Assembly (NCBI GenBank): GCA_002449335.1
Contig: DKDL01000081.1
Location: 9,065-18,398, forward strand
From: Succinatimonas sp. UBA6849
GTDB lineage: Bacteria > Pseudomonadota > Gammaproteobacteria > Enterobacterales > Succinivibrionaceae
DNA length: 9,334 nt
Reading direction: 5' to 3'
Part shown: positions 6,508 to 9,334 of the stretch, piece after piece
Layout: each line of letters begins with the position of its first letter
How positions within the stretch are numbered: the first letter of the stretch is position 1
Notes under the pieces: model-generated
Databases searched by the model: none
Told to the model about the DNA's origin: nothing
The model's input: the letters and a program-made list of their open reading frames with translations, nothing else
Position numbers and translations under genes: made by a program

Positions 6508-7563
6508 TTAATACTCCTTAAATTTTGATTCAGGGTCATACCACAGTTCAGTGATATGACGACCTAAGCCGTTCTGTTTGTCGTTGTGAATGCAGACAAT
6601 GACATCTAAAACAAGATGTAAGAGCTTAAAAATGACTGGATATGGAAGACTTTTACCAACTGATGACTGCATGACCTTTAAGGCAAGATATTCAAATACA
6701 CCTTTAGAGCTTCCAGCATGGCATGATGTGATAGTTCCGCCGTGTCCTGAAAGACAAACATTTAAAAAGTCAAAGGTCTCACCGCCACGCAACTCAGCTA
6801 ACAGGATGCGATCAGGCTTCATACGCAAACATGAACGCATCAGAGATGCTGCAGTAATTACTGCATCATCTTTAGCTTCAGATGGATATAAAAGATTCAC
6901 CACATTGTGATGATTAGGAAGTCCCCACAGCAATTCAGGAACGTCTTCAATCGTGATTAGTCTTTGATCTGTAGGTATAGACTGCATGAGAGTTTTCATG
7001 AAAGTAGTCTTACCTGAGCCAGTTTCACCTGCGATGATGATATTTTTACCGAGAACTACCGCTCTTTGTAAAAACTGAGCTCTCATCACCGCCTGTTTTG
7101 CACCATCCTGCTCAACTAAGATCTTCTGCTGCATCTGCATCAGTTCCTGATCTTCGACACTTAAATGAGATACAGGCTTAACGTTCGCAAAGAAGTTATC
7201 ATTTTCATACTCTTCCATCGTACGAACGTGAAAACTAGGCTTTCTAATGGTGATTGAGATGGTCCCATCTTTACAAGCTGGAGGCATCACAAACTGTGAA
7301 CGCTCTCCGTGAGGCAATACAGCTGAAACAATAGGCGCATTTTCACCGAACTCAGTATTTGCATACTTAGCTACAGCAATGCCTAGCTGCAGCAGGCGAT
7401 CATAAGTGAGCTTTTCAACTTTCGTGCATACCCACTTGCCTTTGTTTTCGCACCAGACTTCACCTGGCGCATTCACACAAATTTCAGTGACATTAGAATC
7501 ATCAAAGAACTGCTTAAAGTCCTCTAATAAATAGCTTACAGTTGCATCTTTTTTCAGTGCCAT
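6508..7563 (-). CDS. virB11: VirB11-family traffic ATPase
   Basis: This 351-residue protein is a cytoplasmic hexameric ATPase of the VirB11/GspE superfamily that powers pilus assembly and DNA transfer at the inner membrane. Length is typical. The N-terminal domain (1-150) shows the ETNxx-like VTEICVNAPGEVW segment and SITIRKPS near 103-110. The C-terminal RecA domain has Walker A GETGSGKTT (179-187, Lys185), the Asp box LITIEDVPEL (202-211), Walker B RILLAELRGGE (252-262), and the His box SGHGGTITSCHAGS (272-285, His282). The usual Pro after SGH is Gly here and the usual TLHA is SCHA; both are mild departures. A Gln/Met-rich linker (about 140-165) joins the domains. The start ATG 7563 is 6 bases after the virB10 stop, with AAAAGGTAG upstream. 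The last codons contain the ribosome site of virD4. Confidence 0.97.
   Translation of the reverse strand: MALKKDATVSYLLEDFKQFFDDSNVTEICVNAPGEVWCENKGKWVCTKVEKLTYDRLLQLGIAVAKYANTEFGENAPIVSAVLPHGERSQFVMPPACKDGTISITIRKPSFHVRTMEEYENDNFFANVKPVSHLSVEDQELMQMQQKILVEQDGAKQAVMRAQFLQRAVVLGKNIIIAGETGSGKTTFMKTLMQSIPTDQRLITIEDVPELLWGLPNHHNVVNLLYPSEAKDDAVITAASLMRSCLRMKPDRILLAELRGGETFDFLNVCLSGHGGTITSCHAGSSKGVFEYLALKVMQSSVGKSLPYPVIFKLLHLVLDVIVCIHNDKQNGLGRHITELWYDPESKFKEY
6514..6519 (-). promoter_or_regulatory. Ribosome binding site of virD4 inside the virB11 end
   Basis: AAGGAG on the minus strand lies 6 bases before ATG 6507 and within the last codons of virB11; the virB11 TAA (6510-6508) directly abuts the ATG. 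This arrangement supports coupled translation of the traffic ATPase and the coupling protein. Confidence 0.8.
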
Positions 7564-7569
7564 AACGTG

Positions 7570-8805
7570 CTACCTTTTCTGTAGGTGATAAACACTAGAG
7601 AAGTTCACGTCACGTGCTACAAAGATGCCTACACGTTCGCCAGCATTCTTGATTAGAGTAGGAGGAATATTACCGCTTTGTTGCATAGCAGCTTTTATGA
7701 TCTCATCCATACCATCAGATGAGTTCTCATAAGTTACATTGTTATTAGTGGTGTTTGAGTTGGCAGTATTCACCATATACTCAAAGCCATCGGCTACCAT
7801 TGAGAACATTAATGCGTTACCAAAACGTTTCCACCAGTGATGATCAGTATAACCGCCCATACCTGCACCTCCTAAAGCATCTGTAGTAGGTGATGAAAGT
7901 GATACAGCTAAACCTTCAGGAGTTCTTAACTCAGACCAGAGCATAAAAATACGCTCAAGACCGTTTTGAACTGCGCCCTGATACTCACCAATAGCCTTTG
8001 TGCCTTTCTCAATTAAGAGCACTCTGCCATCCATAGAGTAAATATTTTGAGGAATTACACATGAAGCCATGCCTGGCACTGAAGTATCTACACGAGTTTC
8101 TAAGATACATTCAATCATGGTGCCTTTTGATAAGGTCAAACTAGGCTTTCTTAGCACTCTTGCAGTGCCGTCAGGTGTCTCCATAGCATTCATTTTTGAG
8201 GTCAGATTTGACTCAGAGCCTCCATTGATGCCGTTAAGACTGTTCTTATAAGTCTCAAGTACGCTGTTTTTATCCTCTTCTGAATAGCCTTCATGAGCAT
8301 ATCCAGTCTTACTCTCTTGAGAGTTATTGATGACGTTACCCATCATAGGAGCTGCATACTTTAGCTGCTCTGTAGTTACTTCAGGCTCGCCATTAGGACC
8401 TACTACATTTACAGAGCTGCCAGATGATACCTGCACGTTGCCTGAAGCATCAGCTTTAGCTGTTAAAGGAGGCAAGTCACTTTCAGGCTCTGCTACTTGT
8501 ACAGGCACTACAGGATCAGGCTCAGGATCTTTAGGTGGCAATACTGGCTTAGTTACTGACTTTGATGAAGTCAAAGCCTGCATATTGCTGTTTGCCTGCT
8601 TGTCAGCATCATCTGAAGAACTGCCTTTAAAGTGAGTTAACCCCCAGATTAAGGCTGCTAAACCAATCAAAAAGGCAAGAAACAGCAATTTCTTTGCATT
8701 CTTCTGATTAGGTGTTACTGCATTGTTTTGTGCTACAGAAGGAATACCCTGCTGAGTGTAGTCATGATTTTCGTTCTGTTCTGGATTTTTTGGCTGATCT
8801 GACAT
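7570..8805 (-). CDS. virB10: VirB10/TrbI-family T4SS core protein
   Basis: The 411-residue protein spans the envelope and joins the inner-membrane energy source to the outer-membrane core complex made with VirB9 and VirB7. Residues 1-37 are a polar cytoplasmic tail rich in Asn and Gln; one membrane helix follows at about 39-58 (KLLFLAFLIGLAALIWGLTH). A proline-rich periplasmic region comes next (about 87-113, PPKDPEPDPVVPV). The TrbI/VirB10 beta-barrel occupies about 215-405: LSKGTMIECILETRVDTSVP, then CVIPQNIYSMDGRVLLIEKG, and YQGAVQNGLERIFMLWSELR. The antenna region follows, with GYTDHHWWKRFGNALMFSMV near 318-337 and a low-complexity Asn/Thr loop near 346-356. The end GIFVARDVNFSSVY is typical. 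The start codon overlaps the virB9 stop by one base (TAATG), with GAGG about 10 bases upstream. All parts of the family are present and no damage is seen. Confidence 0.97.
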   Translation of the reverse strand: MSDQPKNPEQNENHDYTQQGIPSVAQNNAVTPNQKNAKKLLFLAFLIGLAALIWGLTHFKGSSSDDADKQANSNMQALTSSKSVTKPVLPPKDPEPDPVVPVQVAEPESDLPPLTAKADASGNVQVSSGSSVNVVGPNGEPEVTTEQLKYAAPMMGNVINNSQESKTGYAHEGYSEEDKNSVLETYKNSLNGINGGSESNLTSKMNAMETPDGTARVLRKPSLTLSKGTMIECILETRVDTSVPGMASCVIPQNIYSMDGRVLLIEKGTKAIGEYQGAVQNGLERIFMLWSELRTPEGLAVSLSSPTTDALGGAGMGGYTDHHWWKRFGNALMFSMVADGFEYMVNTANSNTTNNNVTYENSSDGMDEIIKAAMQQSGNIPPTLIKNAGERVGIFVARDVNFSSVYHLQKR

Positions 8806-9334
8806 TATTTGATAACCTCACGTGAAACGCTGCTTACAGTAGTGCCAGATGCTGGCTGTAAATCGCCACCTCTATAGTTTTCGTTATAGACACCGACAAC
8901 TGATTTTCCTGCTCTTAGGCGATACTCTTTATAAACGCCATGAACGACTAGAACGCCCTTTTCTACATGGGAGTTAACCAGTGATTCACCATCGCTTGAG
9001 ACTCTGTAGATTGCAGGGAAGTCTTTTTGAGAATTAAATCTAAAGTAAGTGAATTGACCATTGTCATAGACAAGAGCTGGAGCTAAATCACGAGAGCCAG
9101 AATCTTTGCCGAAATTCATGGTGTACTGGTAATTACCTACAGGGCGATCTTCAGATACGTTAGGATCAGTCCTTTCGAGCTCATCTGTTAGCTTCTTAGT
9201 GCTTTCTTTACGCTCTTTTAGCTTTGCTTCATCTTCAGGATATTTATATACCAGCTGATAAGTTGCTGACTTTTCATCATCAACTAATTGCACATCAATA
9301 GAGTAGATGTGGCGGTTAGTTACAATAATGATGT
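8805..9334 (-). CDS. virB9: VirB9-family T4SS outer-membrane core protein (5' end beyond the right edge)
   Basis: About 176 C-terminal residues are present; the frame is open to the right edge, reading IIIVTNRHIYSID just before the internal GTG at 9293, so that GTG is not the start. VirB9 proteins are usually near 270-300 residues, so roughly the first 100 and the signal peptide lie outside. The visible part covers the end of the N-terminal domain (VTNRHIYSIDVQL, LVYKYPED), a charged Lys/Glu linker (KLKERKESTKKLTDELERTD), and the C-terminal domain that pairs with VirB7 and the VirB10 barrel: YTMNFGKDSGSRDLAPALVY, YFRFNSQKDFPAIYRV, ESLVNSHVEKGVLVVHGV, LRAGKSVVGVYNENY. These strings match the family closely. 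The TAA stop shares a base with the virB10 ATG, the normal virB9-virB10 order. The gene is the first visible cistron, so the promoter must lie outside the window. Confidence 0.95.
   Translation of the reverse strand, partial: IIIVTNRHIYSIDVQLVDDEKSATYQLVYKYPEDEAKLKERKESTKKLTDELERTDPNVSEDRPVGNYQYTMNFGKDSGSRDLAPALVYDNGQFTYFRFNSQKDFPAIYRVSSDGESLVNSHVEKGVLVVHGVYKEYRLRAGKSVVGVYNENYRGGDLQPASGTTVSSVSREVIK

Noticed and set aside
8327..8635. Plus-strand 102-codon frame opposite virB10, and similar plus-strand frames elsewhere (533-757, 997-1200, 6590-6910)
   Set aside because: All lie opposite strongly supported minus-strand genes, have biased low-complexity or membrane-like sequence expected from antisense reading, and show no supporting motifs.
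1..9334. tRNA, rRNA, CRISPR arrays, insertion sequences, origin of transfer, attachment sites and terminators
   Set aside because: Read on both strands, I saw no long direct or inverted repeats, no repeat-spacer pattern, no transposase and no GC-rich stem followed by a T run; coding density leaves almost no room for them.

Overview
The window is a stretch of a conjugative element: the 3' end of a P-type (VirB/D4-like) type IV secretion operon and the transfer-associated genes behind it. All nine recognisable genes lie on the minus strand, so transcription runs from right (9334) to left (1). Base composition is low to moderate in GC (hand-counted 60-base lines range from about 23% to 52%), and the protein set (TopB of E. 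coli-like length, TrbM/KikA-like protein, EexN-like lipoprotein, VirB9-10-11-D4) points to a proteobacterium, most likely a low-GC gammaproteobacterium. Pasteurellaceae or Succinivibrionaceae would fit, but this host guess is an inference; the window holds no chromosomal marker, replication gene or attachment site to show plasmid versus integrative element.

Layout in transcription order: virB9 (5' end outside the window, 9334-8805), virB10 (8805-7570), virB11 (7563-6508), virD4 coupling protein with a long acidic tail (6507-4114), an SSB-like OB-fold protein with two plausible starts (4103 or 3923, to 3387), a secreted six-cysteine TrbM/KikA-type protein (3376-2768), topoisomerase III topB (2750-783), an unrecognised 128-residue helical protein (777-391), and a lipoprotein resembling EexN entry-exclusion proteins, open at the left edge (361 to beyond 1).

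Genes are packed with gaps of 29 bases or less. Several stops overlap or abut the next start or its Shine-Dalgarno sequence (TAATG between virB9 and virB10, TAAATG between virB11 and virD4, stop codons inside the ribosome sites of ssb, trbM and orf128). I see no convincing internal promoter or terminator, so a single polycistronic, translationally coupled unit is the simplest reading. No stretch longer than about 30 bases is non-coding.

Functionally, VirB9 and VirB10 form the outer-membrane core and its link to the inner membrane, VirB11 is the cytoplasmic traffic ATPase, VirD4 brings the relaxase-DNA substrate to the channel, SSB and topoisomerase III handle the transferred single strand, the TrbM-like protein is a periplasmic accessory, and the terminal lipoprotein probably limits redundant entry. 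The best candidates for something new are the VirD4 tail with repeated LAxxFG motifs, the two-start SSB lacking a canonical acidic tip, and the AT-rich terminal pair orf128 plus lipoprotein. I did not find evidence for an entirely new kind of system.
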